Shown: piece after piece, positions 1 through 11,577 of the stretch
How the letters are laid out: every line of letters begins with the position of its first letter
How positions within the stretch are numbered: position 1 is the first letter of the stretch
Origin: JADGGV01 sp035715725
Lineage (GTDB): Bacteria > Gemmatimonadota > Gemmatimonadetes > Longimicrobiales > RSA9
NCBI GenBank assembly: GCA_035715725.1
Contig: DASTKT010000162.1
Coordinates: 62,001 to 126,000, forward strand
Length of the DNA stretch: 64,000 nt
Reading direction: 5' to 3'
Translations under genes and position numbers: made by a program
The notes under the pieces: model-generated
What the model was told of the DNA's origin: nothing
Seen by the model: the letters and a program-made list of their open reading frames with translations, nothing else
Database searches by the model: none

Positions 1-528
1 GGCGCCCATGGCGGCCGCGGTGCCCGTCTCGGCCTGGCAGCCGCCCTCCGCGCCGGCGAGCGAGGCGCGGTGAGCGACCACGCCGCCGACGCCGCCCGCC
101 ACGAGCATGGCCTCGACGAGCCGGTCGTCGTCGAGCTCGAGGAACTCGCCGATGCTGACCAGGATCGCCGGGAGCACGCCCGCGGCGCCGGCGGTGGGCG
201 CGGCCACGATCAGCCCCATGGCCGCGTTCACCTCGAGCGTCGAGATGGCGCGGGCGAGCGTCGCGGTCACGCGCGGGCCGAGCAGGCGCGGGCCGGCGTC
301 CCAGAGGAGCTTCGCGCGGCCGCCCGTCAGCCCCGAAGGGGAGCGGACCTCCCCCTTCAGCCCCTCGACGATCGCGGCGCGCATGACCTCGAGCGTCCGG
401 CGGACCCGGGCGCGGATCGCCGCCGGCTCGATCCCGCTCTCCCGCGCCTCCATGGCGACGACGACCTCCGGGATCGAGCGTCCGCTCTCGCGGGCCTCCC
501 GGAGCAGCGATTCGATGGAGCGGTGCAT
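1..528 (-). CDS. sdaAA: L-serine dehydratase, iron-sulfur type, alpha subunit (partial)
   Basis: Only the first 176 codons are in the window; the gene runs off the left edge. The product is the catalytic subunit of the two-subunit [4Fe-4S] L-serine ammonia-lyase, which converts L-serine to pyruvate and ammonia in the cytoplasm. The translated N-terminus has the family's features: a run ending in TLEVNAAMG, then VAAPTAGAAGVLPA, and GAEGGCQAETG near residue 165, whose Cys is one of the expected cluster ligands. The start is an ATG at 528 with a GGAAGG ribosome-binding site 5 bases upstream. It lies 29 bp after sdaAB and is surely cotranscribed with it, in the Bacillus-like order beta then alpha. 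The remaining cluster cysteines would lie outside the window. Confidence 0.92.
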   Translation of the reverse strand, partial: MHRSIESLLREARESGRSIPEVVVAMEARESGIEPAAIRARVRRTLEVMRAAIVEGLKGEVRSPSGLTGGRAKLLWDAGPRLLGPRVTATLARAISTLEVNAAMGLIVAAPTAGAAGVLPAILVSIGEFLELDDDRLVEAMLVAGGVGGVVAHRASLAGAEGGCQAETGTAAAMGA

Positions 529-557
529 ACCGTCCTTCCGCGCGTGCGGGCGCCGGC

Positions 558-1223
558 TCAGGCGATCTTGCCGACCCGGCGGGCCCAGCGCAGCCAGGGA
601 AACGCGCGGATCTGGGTCAATACCCGGTCGGGCACCGGCTGGTCCGCCTCGATGGTCATGAGCGCATCCTGATGGCGTCCCGTGCGGTCCACGCGCATGG
701 TGGCCAGGTTGATTCCCTCGGCCGCCACGACACCGGCGATCGCCGCGATCGTCCCCGGCACGTCCTCCGCCAGCAGCACGAGCGTGTGATAGTCGCCGCC
801 GAGCGATACGGGGAAGCCGTCCACCTCGGTCACCTCGATGCGGCCGCCGCCCACGGAGGCGCCGCGGACGCGGGCGCGCTCGCCCCCGAGCTCGACCTCG
901 AAGACCGCGGTGTTCGGGTGCGCATCGTCGCCCAGGTCCACGTCCGCGAACTCCCAGCGCAGCCCCGCGCGCTCCGCCTCGGCGTACGCGTCGCGCAGGC
1001 GGAGGTCGTCCGGCATGAGGCCGATCAGGCCGCCCACGATGGCGCGGTGCGTCCCGTGCCCCTCCCCGGTCGCGGCGAACGAGCCGTGCAGCTCGATGCG
1101 CGCGCGCTCCGGCGTCCCACCCAGGATCGCGCGGGCCATGAGGCCCAGCCGGCACGCCCCCGCCGTGTGGGACGAGGATGGCCCGACCATGACGGGGCCG
1201 AGAATGTCGAAGAGCGAGACCAT
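558..1223 (-). CDS. sdaAB: L-serine dehydratase, iron-sulfur type, beta subunit
   Basis: A 221-residue protein with the usual length of the separate SdaAB subunit. It opens with MVSLFDILGPVMVGPSSSHT, the family's N-terminal signature, in which the PSSSHTAG segment contributes to the active site. The last ~75 residues (from about 146, LVLLAEDVPGTIAAIAG) form an ACT domain, which in this family is linked to serine sensing or allosteric control. The ATG at 1223 has an AGAGGA ribosome-binding site. It is the first gene of a leftward pair with sdaAA and forms the heterodimeric cytoplasmic enzyme with it. No regulator lies nearby. Identification is firm; the regulatory role of the ACT domain is inferred from the family. 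Confidence 0.94.
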   Translation of the reverse strand: MVSLFDILGPVMVGPSSSHTAGACRLGLMARAILGGTPERARIELHGSFAATGEGHGTHRAIVGGLIGLMPDDLRLRDAYAEAERAGLRWEFADVDLGDDAHPNTAVFEVELGGERARVRGASVGGGRIEVTEVDGFPVSLGGDYHTLVLLAEDVPGTIAAIAGVVAAEGINLATMRVDRTGRHQDALMTIEADQPVPDRVLTQIRAFPWLRWARRVGKIA

Positions 1224-1316
1224 TGTCCTCTGCTACGGCCTTTCGGCGCCCTGAGACCCTGGGACCGTCCCGCAGTACGGTGTCGTTCAGCGGAGCGGGC
1301 GAGTGGACGATCCGGA

Positions 1317-1345
1317 GAGTGGGGGAGAACTGCCCTCCCCCGCTC
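1317..1345 (-). terminator. G-rich hairpin downstream of uvrA, part of a GAGTGGG repeat family
   Basis: GAGTGGGGGAG and CTCCCCCGCTC form an 11-bp stem (one G-T wobble) around a 7-base loop, 57 bp beyond the uvrA stop. No T-run follows. The 178-bp gap between sdaAB and uvrA is otherwise filled by more of the same C-rich wording (CACTCCCCCGCTCTCCCACC at 1350-1369), which recurs inside uvrA at 2941-3107. It can act as a uvrA terminator but is probably a copy of a dispersed repeat. Confidence 0.5.
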
Positions 1346-1401
1346 GGCCACTCCCCCGCTCTCCCACCCGGCCAGCGAGTGCGCCCGGCGCGACCCGCCG
1401 G

Positions 1402-4479
<3,078 letters not shown>

Positions 4480-4592
4480 AGCCGTGGAATGTGCCTCTGG
4501 GCGTCGGACCGGTCAAGCGGCGGCGGCGGGCCGCGGCGCCGGGCGCGGTGAGGTCGCGCACCTACGGACGAGGCGACGCGGCGAGCCGGAGG

Positions 4593-4624
4593 CCCGGCCG
4601 AGCGGGGTCTCGCTCGCGGCCGGG
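4593..4624 (-). terminator. Hairpin beyond the histidine kinase gene
   Basis: CCCGGCCGAGCG pairs with CGCTCGCGGCCGGG, with a 2-base bulge and a short GGGTCT loop. It lies about 85 bp past the kinase stop, in the 227-bp gap before uvrA. There is no T-run, so function as a terminator is plausible but not certain. I see nothing else in the gap except the weak uvrA promoter. Confidence 0.4.
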
Positions 4625-4706
4625 TCCGGGGCTCCGCGTCGGGCGCGGCATTCAGCGCTCATCCGGTTCGCTTGATACCCGCGGCGAGGGTGCACGGTCC
4701 GGGCGT

Positions 4707-6185
4707 TCAGCGCGCAGAGGCGCGGCCGGCGGGCTGGGTGGAGAGCGGGAGCCAGAGCGTGAACGCCGAGCCGCGGCCGGGCTCGCTCTCGACGGTGAGG
4801 TCGCCGCCGAGGAGGCGGGCGAGGCGGCGGCTGATGGCCAGGCCGAGGCCGCTGCCGCGGTGCTCGGCGGAGAGGCGGTAGAACTCGTCGAAGATGCGAT
4901 CCTGCGCGTCCGGCGGGATGCCGTTGCCGGTGTCCTCGACGACCAGGCCGAGCCAGGGGCCCGCGGCGGTGCCGCGGCGCTCGTCGAGGACGCTGGCGCG
5001 CAGCGTCACGGTGCCGCCGTGGGGCGTGTACTTGAACGCGTTCGAGAGGAGGTTGTCGAGGACCTCGCGCACGCGGTGGCGGTCGGTTGCGACGGCCGGG
5101 AGCGTGGCCGGCAGGTCGACGATCAGCTGCAGCCCGCTCACATCGGCGATCACGTCGTAGTCGGCGACGGCCTCGCGCACCACCTCGGAGAGGTCGGTCG
5201 GCCGGCGCTCGACGCGGAGCGCGCCCACCTCGGCCTCCGCCAGGTTCAGCAGCTCGTCGATGGCCAGGAGCATCGTGCCGGCGGCCGCGCGGATGCGCGA
5301 GATCGTGTGGGCCTGCACGCTGGTGAGCGGCCCGCGGCCGCCCATCTGCAGCAGCTCGCAGTAGGCGACGACGGCGCCGAGCGGGTTCTTGAGGTCGTGG
5401 GTGACGCCGCGGACGAGGCGGGCCTTCTCCTCCGAGACGCGGGCGTTCTCGGCGAGAGCGCGCTCCAGCTCGCGGCGGCGCGCCTCGGCCTCGTCGGCGG
5501 CGCGCCGCGCCTCCATGGCCAGCGAGCGGAGGCGGCCGCCGAGCCGGAAGAAGGACACCGTCGCCGCGACCGCAAGGAGCAGGAAGCCGAGCGAGAGCGC
5601 GAGCTGCAGGCTCTCGACCCATTCGATGCGCTCGCGCCGCGCCCGTGCCGTCGTGGCGATGGTGGACCGGACGGCCGCCAGGCGCGACCACATCTGCTGG
5701 ACGAGTGCGTCCTCGCCCGCGAGCGGCGTCGCGCCCGTGTCGGCGGCGGCGCCAGCGCGCCCGAGCGGCAGCCGGTGCCAGCGCTCCAGGGCGGGCCCGA
5801 GCTCGGCCACGGCGCGAGCCACGCGCGGGTCGAGCGAGCGCGCCAGCGCGGCGAGCCGGGCTTGGTCGCGCGCCTCCGCGGCCCGCCCCTCCTGCAGCCT
5901 CTCGATGTAGACGGCCCGGCCGGTGAGCAGGTAGCCGCGGCGGGCGCCGACCTCGCGGCTCACGTCGCGCTCGACGCGGTCGATCACCTCGCGGGCGGGG
6001 ACGCTCAGCTCGGCGATGCCGCGCCAATCGCGGCGCACGGCGCGGTCGCAGAGCAGTGCCGTGACGAGGAGGCCGATCAGGGACAGGAGGAGGACGCCGA
6101 GGGGAACGAACGCGCCCCACCAGGCGGTGGGCGCGCCCGCGGCAGGGGCGGCGGCGCGAGGTCGGAGCGCGGGCACCTCTCGCAT
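4707..6185 (-). CDS. Membrane-bound sensor histidine kinase
   Basis: A 492-residue sensor kinase of the inner membrane. Order: cytoplasmic N-tail; membrane helix at about 25-46; an alpha-helical extracytoplasmic sensor of about 140 residues that resembles CHASE3-type domains; a second helix at about 195-212; a coiled linker rich in Arg/Glu/Ala; and the kinase core. The core has the H-box VTHDLKNPLG (His near 263), N-box DNLLSNAFKYT (near 378), G1 DTGNGIP (near 418) and G2 GSGLGLAI. Autophosphorylation on the H-box His is expected. No response regulator is adjacent, so it is an orphan kinase here and its signal and partner are unknown. The start ATG 6185 fits the first membrane helix. Its 3' side faces uvrA and its 5' side is separated from the S9 peptidase gene by a strong hairpin. 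Confidence 0.9.
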   Translation of the reverse strand: MREVPALRPRAAAPAAGAPTAWWGAFVPLGVLLLSLIGLLVTALLCDRAVRRDWRGIAELSVPAREVIDRVERDVSREVGARRGYLLTGRAVYIERLQEGRAAEARDQARLAALARSLDPRVARAVAELGPALERWHRLPLGRAGAAADTGATPLAGEDALVQQMWSRLAAVRSTIATTARARRERIEWVESLQLALSLGFLLLAVAATVSFFRLGGRLRSLAMEARRAADEAEARRRELERALAENARVSEEKARLVRGVTHDLKNPLGAVVAYCELLQMGGRGPLTSVQAHTISRIRAAAGTMLLAIDELLNLAEAEVGALRVERRPTDLSEVVREAVADYDVIADVSGLQLIVDLPATLPAVATDRHRVREVLDNLLSNAFKYTPHGGTVTLRASVLDERRGTAAGPWLGLVVEDTGNGIPPDAQDRIFDEFYRLSAEHRGSGLGLAISRRLARLLGGDLTVESEPGRGSAFTLWLPLSTQPAGRASAR

Positions 6186-6227
6186 CGGGCTCCGGGCGTC
6201 GGTCGAACGCGGGCCAGGCCCGGAGGT

Positions 6228-6275
6228 CCGGCGCCTGGCGTGTCGGTGTACCGCTCCCTACACGCCAGGCGCCGG
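6228..6275. terminator. Perfect 16-bp hairpin between the S9 peptidase and histidine kinase genes
   Basis: CCGGCGCCTGGCGTGT and ACACGCCAGGCGCCGG form a perfect 16-bp stem with a 16-base loop, 30 bp beyond the peptidase stop and 43 bp before the kinase start. Both genes run leftward, so it probably ends the peptidase transcript. No T-run follows on either strand, so Rho-assisted action or an RNA-stabilising role is possible. Confidence 0.7.
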
Positions 6276-6304
6276 TTTGTGCCGCTAGCCGCCGGCCGTG
6301 CGCG

Positions 6305-8779
6305 TCACTGCGAGGTGGCGCGGCGCGGCGGTGCGTTCTTCACGTACTTGTCGAACCAGGCCAGCTCCTCGGCGAAGACGTCGAAGATCGTCTCGCGCGC
6401 CGCGTAGCCGTGGGCCTCGTGCGGCAGGTAGACGAAGCGGGCGGTCTTGCCGAGCCCCTTCAGCGCGGCGTAGAGCCGCTCCGAGTTGATCGGGAACGTG
6501 CCGCTGTTGTCGTCGGCCATGCCGTGGACGAGCAGGATCGGCTCGTTGATCTTCGTCACGTTCTGGAACGGCGACATGCGGTTGTAGATGTTCGGGATCT
6601 CCCAGTAGGTGCGCTGCTCGTTCTGGAAGCCGAACGGCGTGAGCGTGCGGTTGTACGCGCCGCTCTCCGCCGCGCCGGCACGGAACAGGTCGGAGTTCGC
6701 GAGCAGGTTCGCGGTCATGAAGGCGCCGTAGCTGTGGCCGGCGACGCCGACGTGGTCGCGGTCCGCGACGCCGAGGCGGTCGAGCTCGTCGACCGCCGCC
6801 TTCGCGCTGGCCACGAGCTGCTCGACGTAGCGGTTGTTCGCCGTGTCGCCGCCGAGGATCGGCATGGTCGGGCCGTCGAAGACGGCGTACCCCTCGAGCG
6901 TGAGGAGCAGGTACGGCGTGCGGCGCACGATCGTGAAGCGGTTCGGCGTGGCCGCCACCTGGCTGGCGGCGTCGGCGGACGCGAACTCGCGCGGGTACGC
7001 CCAGATCACGGCCGGCACCCGCGTCCCCGCCTGGTAGCTCGGCGGCAGGTAGAGCGTGCCGGAGAGCGTCACGCCGTCGTCGCGCTTGTAGACGACGAGC
7101 TTCTTCTGCACGCCCTTCGTGAACTGCGGCGCCGGGTCCGTGAACGCCGTGAGCGCCCGGGGGGCACCGTTGCCGCGGCGCACGAAGTAGTTCGGCGGCT
7201 CGGTGGCGGACTCGCGGCGCGTCAGCACGGCGCCGGCGTTGTCGTCCAGCAGGGCGACGACGGGCTCGAAGTGCTGCAGATCGCTGCGCCAGAGCCGCTG
7301 CGTCTTGAGCGTCTTCAGGCTCAGCCGATCGAGGAACGGCCGCTCGCCCTCGGGCGTGGCGCCGGCGCCGGCCAGGTAGACGTAGTCGCCGCGGCGGACG
7401 AGCGGGGCGAGGCCGCCCTCGGGGGCCCCGAACGCCCGCTGCGGCACGCCGTCGCGCCGCACGAAGTCACCCGGATCGCCGTAGCGGTCCTCGGCGCTGC
7501 GGTCCCAGAGCTTTCGGGCGGGCGCGCCGGGGTGGGCCAGGTCGGCGACCCAGGTGCGCGTCTGGCGCGTCGGGCGGTCCAGATCGCTGATGATGGCGAC
7601 GCCGCCGGGCGCGAACTCGGCGTCGCTGAAGCGGTCCTTCAGCCTGAGCAGCTCCGCGGGCTGGCCGGAGAACGGCGCGGCGAGGACCACGACGTGGTCG
7701 CGGAACTCGGCGGGCGTCTTCGGGTTGCCGCCGTCCAGCGCCTCGGCCCAGAAGAGCGTGGCCGGCTCGGTGGGCACCCAGCCGATGGTGCGCGGGCCGG
7801 TGCGGACGCCGCGGGACGGGACCTCCTCGGCGAGCGGCTGGCTCGCCACGGCGCGGACCTTCTCGCCGGCGGCGCTCCAGACCTCGGTCTCCTTCGGGAA
7901 ATCCGACTCCGGCACGTGGTACGAGTACGGCCGCACGGTCCGTCGCACGAGGATGTAGCGGCCGTCCGGCGACGGCGCCACCGACTCGAAGACCGCCGGC
8001 GCGCCGACGTTCGTCACCTGCCCCGACGCCGCATCCACGACGCCGAGCTGCGCGGTGAAGTAGTAGTCGTAGAGCGCCTCGTCGTGCGGGTTCTCGAGCA
8101 GGTCCTCGTACGTGCGGACCGGCGCCGCGCGGCCGCTCGTCTCCTCGACGACCGGGCCGACGGGCACCGGCGAGGCCTTCGGCTCCTCGCCGCGCCCCTC
8201 GGGCACGAGCTGGCAGAGCAGGTGCGCCGAGTCCGGCATCCAGTCGCACGGCTGCCCCTGCACCCCGTTGAGCCGGTTGGCCGTCACCCGCTTCGCCTCG
8301 CCGGTCGCGGCGTCCGCCACCCACAGCTCGAGGCCGTCGTCGCGGACGGTCACGAACGAGACCTTGCGCCCGTCCGGCGACCACGCCGGGAAGCCCAGTG
8401 TCGCGCCCTGCGGTGCGGCCACGCGCCGCTCCCCGCCGTCGGCCACGTTCTTCAGGACCAGCCCGCTCACGTGGAAGTTCGGCCGGAACGGCCCGTTCGT
8501 GCGCGGATTCACCCGCTCGCCGGCGATCCGCAGGATCGGCTGCGACAGGTCCGCGATGCTCGGCATGCTGGGCTGCTCGACCAGCAGCAGCCGCGTGCGG
8601 TCCGGGCTGAGCCGCCCGGTCGGCAGCGGCGGCGCATCCAGGATGTCCACGATCTCCTTCGGCGGCAGCTTGTACGGCTCCTGCGCCACAGCCACCGACG
8701 CCGCGGCGCCGAGCAACACCACCAGGACGGATGGGATCCGCGGCAGCACGCGCGCGGTCGGATCACCGAGTCGTGACAT
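6305..8779 (-). CDS. Secreted S9-family (prolyl oligopeptidase-type) peptidase
   Basis: An 824-residue exported serine peptidase. The N-terminus is a signal peptide (Arg-containing start, hydrophobic stretch VLVVLLGAAASVAVA, cleavage expected before QEPYK). Residues to about 560 contain repeated Trp-Ser-Pro-Asp-Gly-type blades of a beta-propeller (for example PAWSPDGRKVSFV). The C-terminal third is an alpha/beta-hydrolase with GHSYGAF (nucleophile Ser near 682), Asp in HGMADDNSG near 753 and His in PHEAHGY near 786. Such enzymes cleave oligopeptides, here in the periplasm or outside the cell, consistent with a protein-degrading lifestyle. The ATG at 8779 was chosen because it directly precedes the signal peptide; an upstream in-frame ATG would place non-protein-like residues before it. 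No strong ribosome-binding site is visible. Confidence 0.93.
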   Translation of the reverse strand: MSRLGDPTARVLPRIPSVLVVLLGAAASVAVAQEPYKLPPKEIVDILDAPPLPTGRLSPDRTRLLLVEQPSMPSIADLSQPILRIAGERVNPRTNGPFRPNFHVSGLVLKNVADGGERRVAAPQGATLGFPAWSPDGRKVSFVTVRDDGLELWVADAATGEAKRVTANRLNGVQGQPCDWMPDSAHLLCQLVPEGRGEEPKASPVPVGPVVEETSGRAAPVRTYEDLLENPHDEALYDYYFTAQLGVVDAASGQVTNVGAPAVFESVAPSPDGRYILVRRTVRPYSYHVPESDFPKETEVWSAAGEKVRAVASQPLAEEVPSRGVRTGPRTIGWVPTEPATLFWAEALDGGNPKTPAEFRDHVVVLAAPFSGQPAELLRLKDRFSDAEFAPGGVAIISDLDRPTRQTRTWVADLAHPGAPARKLWDRSAEDRYGDPGDFVRRDGVPQRAFGAPEGGLAPLVRRGDYVYLAGAGATPEGERPFLDRLSLKTLKTQRLWRSDLQHFEPVVALLDDNAGAVLTRRESATEPPNYFVRRGNGAPRALTAFTDPAPQFTKGVQKKLVVYKRDDGVTLSGTLYLPPSYQAGTRVPAVIWAYPREFASADAASQVAATPNRFTIVRRTPYLLLTLEGYAVFDGPTMPILGGDTANNRYVEQLVASAKAAVDELDRLGVADRDHVGVAGHSYGAFMTANLLANSDLFRAGAAESGAYNRTLTPFGFQNEQRTYWEIPNIYNRMSPFQNVTKINEPILLVHGMADDNSGTFPINSERLYAALKGLGKTARFVYLPHEAHGYAARETIFDVFAEELAWFDKYVKNAPPRRATSQ

Positions 8780-8822
8780 GGAGTTGCGTCCGTGTTGAAC
8801 GGGAAAAGGGAAGGATTGCGGC

Positions 8823-8851
8823 AAGATACGACGAGGCCCCATCGGCGACAA
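8823..8851 (-). promoter_or_regulatory. Putative sigma-70-like promoter of the S9 peptidase gene
   Basis: On the minus strand TTGTCG (8851-8846), 17 bases, then TATCTT (8828-8823). Transcription would begin near 8816, giving a leader of about 37 bases. The same -10 hexamer and spacing occur before cspA (TTGCTC-N17-TATCTT), which supports both. Confidence 0.5.
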
Positions 8852-9830
8852 CGGGGTGCGTTCGGGGGCGCCGCGGAGGCCCGGACCGGGCGGCGTGTCG
8901 TGCGAGGACGCGGAGCTCGCGGACGAGCGGCGGTCACCGTTCGCGGGGCAGGGGCAGACGCTGCGGGCGGGGGCCAGGGACGACTGCGGGTCCAACGGCG
9001 GGTGGGGGCGGAGACTTCGGGTGGGGGCGAGCGCGAGCGCGGGCGCGGGCCCACTGCGGGAGCACGTCGGGCGGGGGGCGCATCACCGGTCCGCTCGCTT
9101 CACGGGTCCGGTCCCTTCACCCGCCGGGGCGCTTCACCTCCGGGCGCTTCACCTCCGGGCGCTCCGCCCGTCCGCTCGCTTCTCCAGGGCGAGGCTGCCG
9201 GCCGGCAGCCTGCCCACCCCCGCACCGGCGAGGTCGCTGGCGTTCGGACGCCCCGGTCGATGGAGACGCGCCGCACCGCCCGCCGCCGCACGACGGCTCG
9301 CGTCTCGTTCGCTTCCTTTCACGCGATCTCATCGGCCAGGATCTTCCTCCTCGGCCCGAAGGAGCCGCCCCGAGAGGGGCGCCTCCGCCGCCCGCACCCT
9401 GCGCACCCTGTCGAGCCGCACGGGTCCCCTCCTCAACCGAGGGCAGGGCCTCACCGAAGGACGCTGCCCCACCCCCGCCCGCAGTTGAACCCGCCGTGGG
9501 CCCGCGCTCGCGCCCGCGCTCGCCCCCACCCGCAGTCTCCGCCCCCACCCGCCGTCGGACCCGTAGTTGTCCCCCCTCGCCCCCGCCCGCAGTACCGGCC
9601 CCCGCCCGCCGTTGGATCCGCAGTTGCCTCGAACGCTCGCCCGAAGTTGTGGCCGTTCCCGCAGTTCCGACCTCCTCGTGAACGCTTACGAGCGGCGGAG
9701 CGTCAGGTCGCCGGGGCCTCGCGACACGGCGTGTTCGCCGGGACCGCGGCTGAATGCCCCGGGGGGCGTTGGCGAGTGGCCGTGCGATCTCGTGCGCGAT
9801 CTCGAGAGCGAAGACCCTGCGAAACGAACC
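8852..9830. other. Gene-free region with repeats
   Basis: About 1 kb between the S9 peptidase promoter and the efp terminator with no convincing gene. Open frames exist in several phases on both strands but are low-complexity, lack ribosome-binding sites and resemble no protein. The region holds a long inverted repeat pair (8977-9060 with 9490-9573) and a tandem CGCTTCACCTCCGGG duplication near 9128-9160. GCCCCCACCCGC-type units also repeat up to about 9630. Confidence 0.7.
8977..9573. repeat. 84-bp imperfect inverted repeat pair
   Basis: The arms are 8977-9060 and 9490-9573. Aligning the reverse complement of the left arm with the right arm by eye gives 77 matches in 84 without gaps. Similarity weakens but continues on both sides. 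The arms enclose 429 bp. The arms contain G-runs such as GGGTGGGGGCGG. There is no transposase and no obvious target duplication. Confidence 0.8.
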
Positions 9831-9860
9831 GCGCCCGGTGGGTTGCTCCCCACCGGGCGC
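9831..9860 (-). terminator. Perfect 12-bp hairpin downstream of efp
   Basis: GCGCCCGGTGGG and CCCACCGGGCGC form a perfect stem with a 6-base loop, 115 bp past the efp stop. On the minus strand it is followed by GGTTCGTTTCG, a weak T-rich tail. A likely intrinsic terminator for efp. Confidence 0.65.
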
Positions 9861-9975
9861 CGCTCACATTCCGCCAGCGCGTCCGAGCGCCCGGTCGCGC
9901 GCGTGACCTCGTGCCTCCGCCTGCGATGCCGCTCGCAGGGCGCCCGCGCGCCGGTACCGCGCGGCGGGACGCGCC

Positions 9976-10539
9976 CTACTTCGCGCGCTCCAGGTACTTC
10001 CCCTCGGCCGGGTCGACGCGCACGAGCTCGCCCTCGCTGATGAACGCCGGGACCTGCACCGTCACGCCGTTCTCCAGCTTCGCGGGCTTCGTCATGGCCG
10101 TCTTGGTGGCGCCGGTCATGACCGGCTCGGTCTCGACGATCCGCAGCGTCAGCGACGACGGCAGCTCGATACCGATCGGCTTCGCCTCATAGAACTCGGT
10201 CAGGATGACCATGTTGGGCGTGAGCCACTGGGCGGCGTCGCCGAGCGCCTCCTCGTCCAGCTCGATCATCTCGTACGACTGGTTGTTCATGAAGTGGAAG
10301 TGGTGCCCGTCGCTGTAGAGGTACTGCAGCTCCTGGGTCGACAGCGTCGCCTTCTCCACCGTGTCGGCGGCGCGGAAGCGGTGCTCGACGGTCGTGCCCG
10401 TCCGGAGGTTGCGCATCTTGGTCTGCACCATGGCGCGCAGGTTTCCGGGCGTGTGATGGTGGAAATCGATGACGCGGTGCGGGTCGCCGTTGAACAGGAT
10501 CACGTTCCCGCGACGGATCTGGGTGGCGGGCATCGCCAT
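9976..10539 (-). CDS. efp: Elongation factor P
   Basis: A 187-residue EF-P, the tRNA-shaped factor that helps ribosomes through polyproline stretches. It has the full three-domain length, including the C-terminal SSLTLRIVETEP...VTVQVPAFI region. The tip loop of domain I reads HTPGNLRAM where E. coli has KPGKGQAF. The position modified by beta-lysylation (Lys34) or rhamnosylation (Arg32 type) is therefore Asn33, so the factor is probably unmodified or modified differently. No epmA, epmB, earP or ymfI-like gene is in the window. The ATG at 10539 is preceded by GAGGAG; a second ATG two codons later is possible. The gene stands alone with its own promoter and terminator. Confidence 0.95.
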   Translation of the reverse strand: MAMPATQIRRGNVILFNGDPHRVIDFHHHTPGNLRAMVQTKMRNLRTGTTVEHRFRAADTVEKATLSTQELQYLYSDGHHFHFMNNQSYEMIELDEEALGDAAQWLTPNMVILTEFYEAKPIGIELPSSLTLRIVETEPVMTGATKTAMTKPAKLENGVTVQVPAFISEGELVRVDPAEGKYLERAK

Positions 10540-10598
10540 ACGCCGTCTCTCCTCGCTCTTTGGTTCGGCGCCGGCCGGTGGCCAGGGCGCAGCCTGAA

Positions 10599-10627
10599 AA
10601 TATCGCGGCCGCGCGGGCCCAGATCAA
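10599..10627 (-). promoter_or_regulatory. Putative efp promoter
   Basis: On the minus strand TTGATC (10627-10622), 17 bases, then GATATT (10604-10599), an A/T island in very GC-rich DNA, about 60 bp upstream of the efp start. Confidence 0.4.
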
Positions 10628-10704
10628 CGGGTCCCGGCGGTGCTCGTACCGGATCCGTACCCGACTGCCGGCCGGCGGTTCGGGGAGCGGCGGGCCACGG
10701 CCGG

Positions 10705-11577
10705 CTACCGGAGCGTGGCGTCGAGCCAGGCCATGATCTTCGGCCAGACCTCCGCGCGGGCGGCGCGGCTGACGACGAGGCCGGAGTGGTCGAAGTCGGC
10801 GGAGAAGCCGGTGCCGCGGCCGCAGAGGAGGTAGGTCTTGTCGAAGGAGCCGGCCAGCTCGTAGAGCGCGTGGACGGCGTGGGGCGGCGCCTCGACGTGG
10901 TCGCCGGCGCCGGCGACGAAGAGCGTCGGATGCGGCAGCTCGCGGATGCGGGCGACGTAGTCGGTGCCGTCGTCGCCGGTCCAGTGGCCGTCGAGGTTCC
11001 AGCTCATCCACTGGGCCATGACGCCGGCGAGCTCGTCCTCGGGGCCGAGGCGGAGCAGGCGCGCGGGGAAGCGGCCGAGGAGGAGCGAGCCGCGGCGCAC
11101 CATGCGGGTGGTGGTACGGCGGAAGCCCTGGAGCCAGGGGACGGGCGTAGCGATGACGACGACGGCGCGGACGCGCAGCTCGGGGTGCGCGGCGGCGGCG
11201 ATGAGGGTGGCGGCGCCGCCGGCGGAGTGGCCGACGAGCACGACGCCGGGTCCGGCGGCGGCGGCGGCGCGGACGGCGGCGGGGACGTCACGGCGGGCCC
11301 AGTCGTCGAAGTTCCAGCGGTCGCGCGGGGTGGGGCGCTGGGAGGCGCCGTGGCCGCGGGGGTCGAGCACCCAGGCGTGGAAGCCGGCGGCGGCGATCGC
11401 GCGGGCGAAGCCGGTGCCGCGAGTGCCGAGCCAGAACGTGTGGTTGGAGAAGGTGCCGGGGACGAGGAGCGCGGGGGGCGCGGCGGGATCGCCGAGGAGG
11501 TGGGCGACGAGGCGGACGCCGTCGTCGGTGAGGATCTCCCTGCGCCGGACCTGGTGCGCGGCGTCGGGGTGGATCAC
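10705..11577 (-). CDS. Alpha/beta-hydrolase family protein
   Basis: A 290-residue single-domain alpha/beta-hydrolase. It shows the oxyanion-hole region LLVPGTFSNH, the nucleophile elbow VGHSAGG (Ser118), an acid AGAGDHVEAP near 226 and a His in DFDHSGLVV near 264. A lipase or esterase-like activity is expected; the substrate cannot be read from sequence. The start is a GTG at 11577 that overlaps the TGA of the lipid-kinase gene (GTGA), so the two are translationally coupled. No signal peptide is present, so it is probably cytoplasmic. Its place behind a lipid kinase hints at lipid turnover, but that is inference. Confidence 0.85.
   Translation of the reverse strand: MIHPDAAHQVRRREILTDDGVRLVAHLLGDPAAPPALLVPGTFSNHTFWLGTRGTGFARAIAAAGFHAWVLDPRGHGASQRPTPRDRWNFDDWARRDVPAAVRAAAAAGPGVVLVGHSAGGAATLIAAAAHPELRVRAVVVIATPVPWLQGFRRTTTRMVRRGSLLLGRFPARLLRLGPEDELAGVMAQWMSWNLDGHWTGDDGTDYVARIRELPHPTLFVAGAGDHVEAPPHAVHALYELAGSFDKTYLLCGRGTGFSADFDHSGLVVSRAARAEVWPKIMAWLDATLR

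Noticed and set aside
8856..9681. Several open frames between the S9 peptidase and efp genes
   Set aside because: They overlap in different phases on both strands, are repeat-derived, have no ribosome-binding sites and resemble no protein family.
9976..10539. EF-P-like paralogue YeiP/EfpL
   Set aside because: The C-terminal domain and tip loop context (HTPGNLRAM then TKMRNLRTGT) fit ordinary EF-P better than YeiP, and it stands alone with its own promoter.
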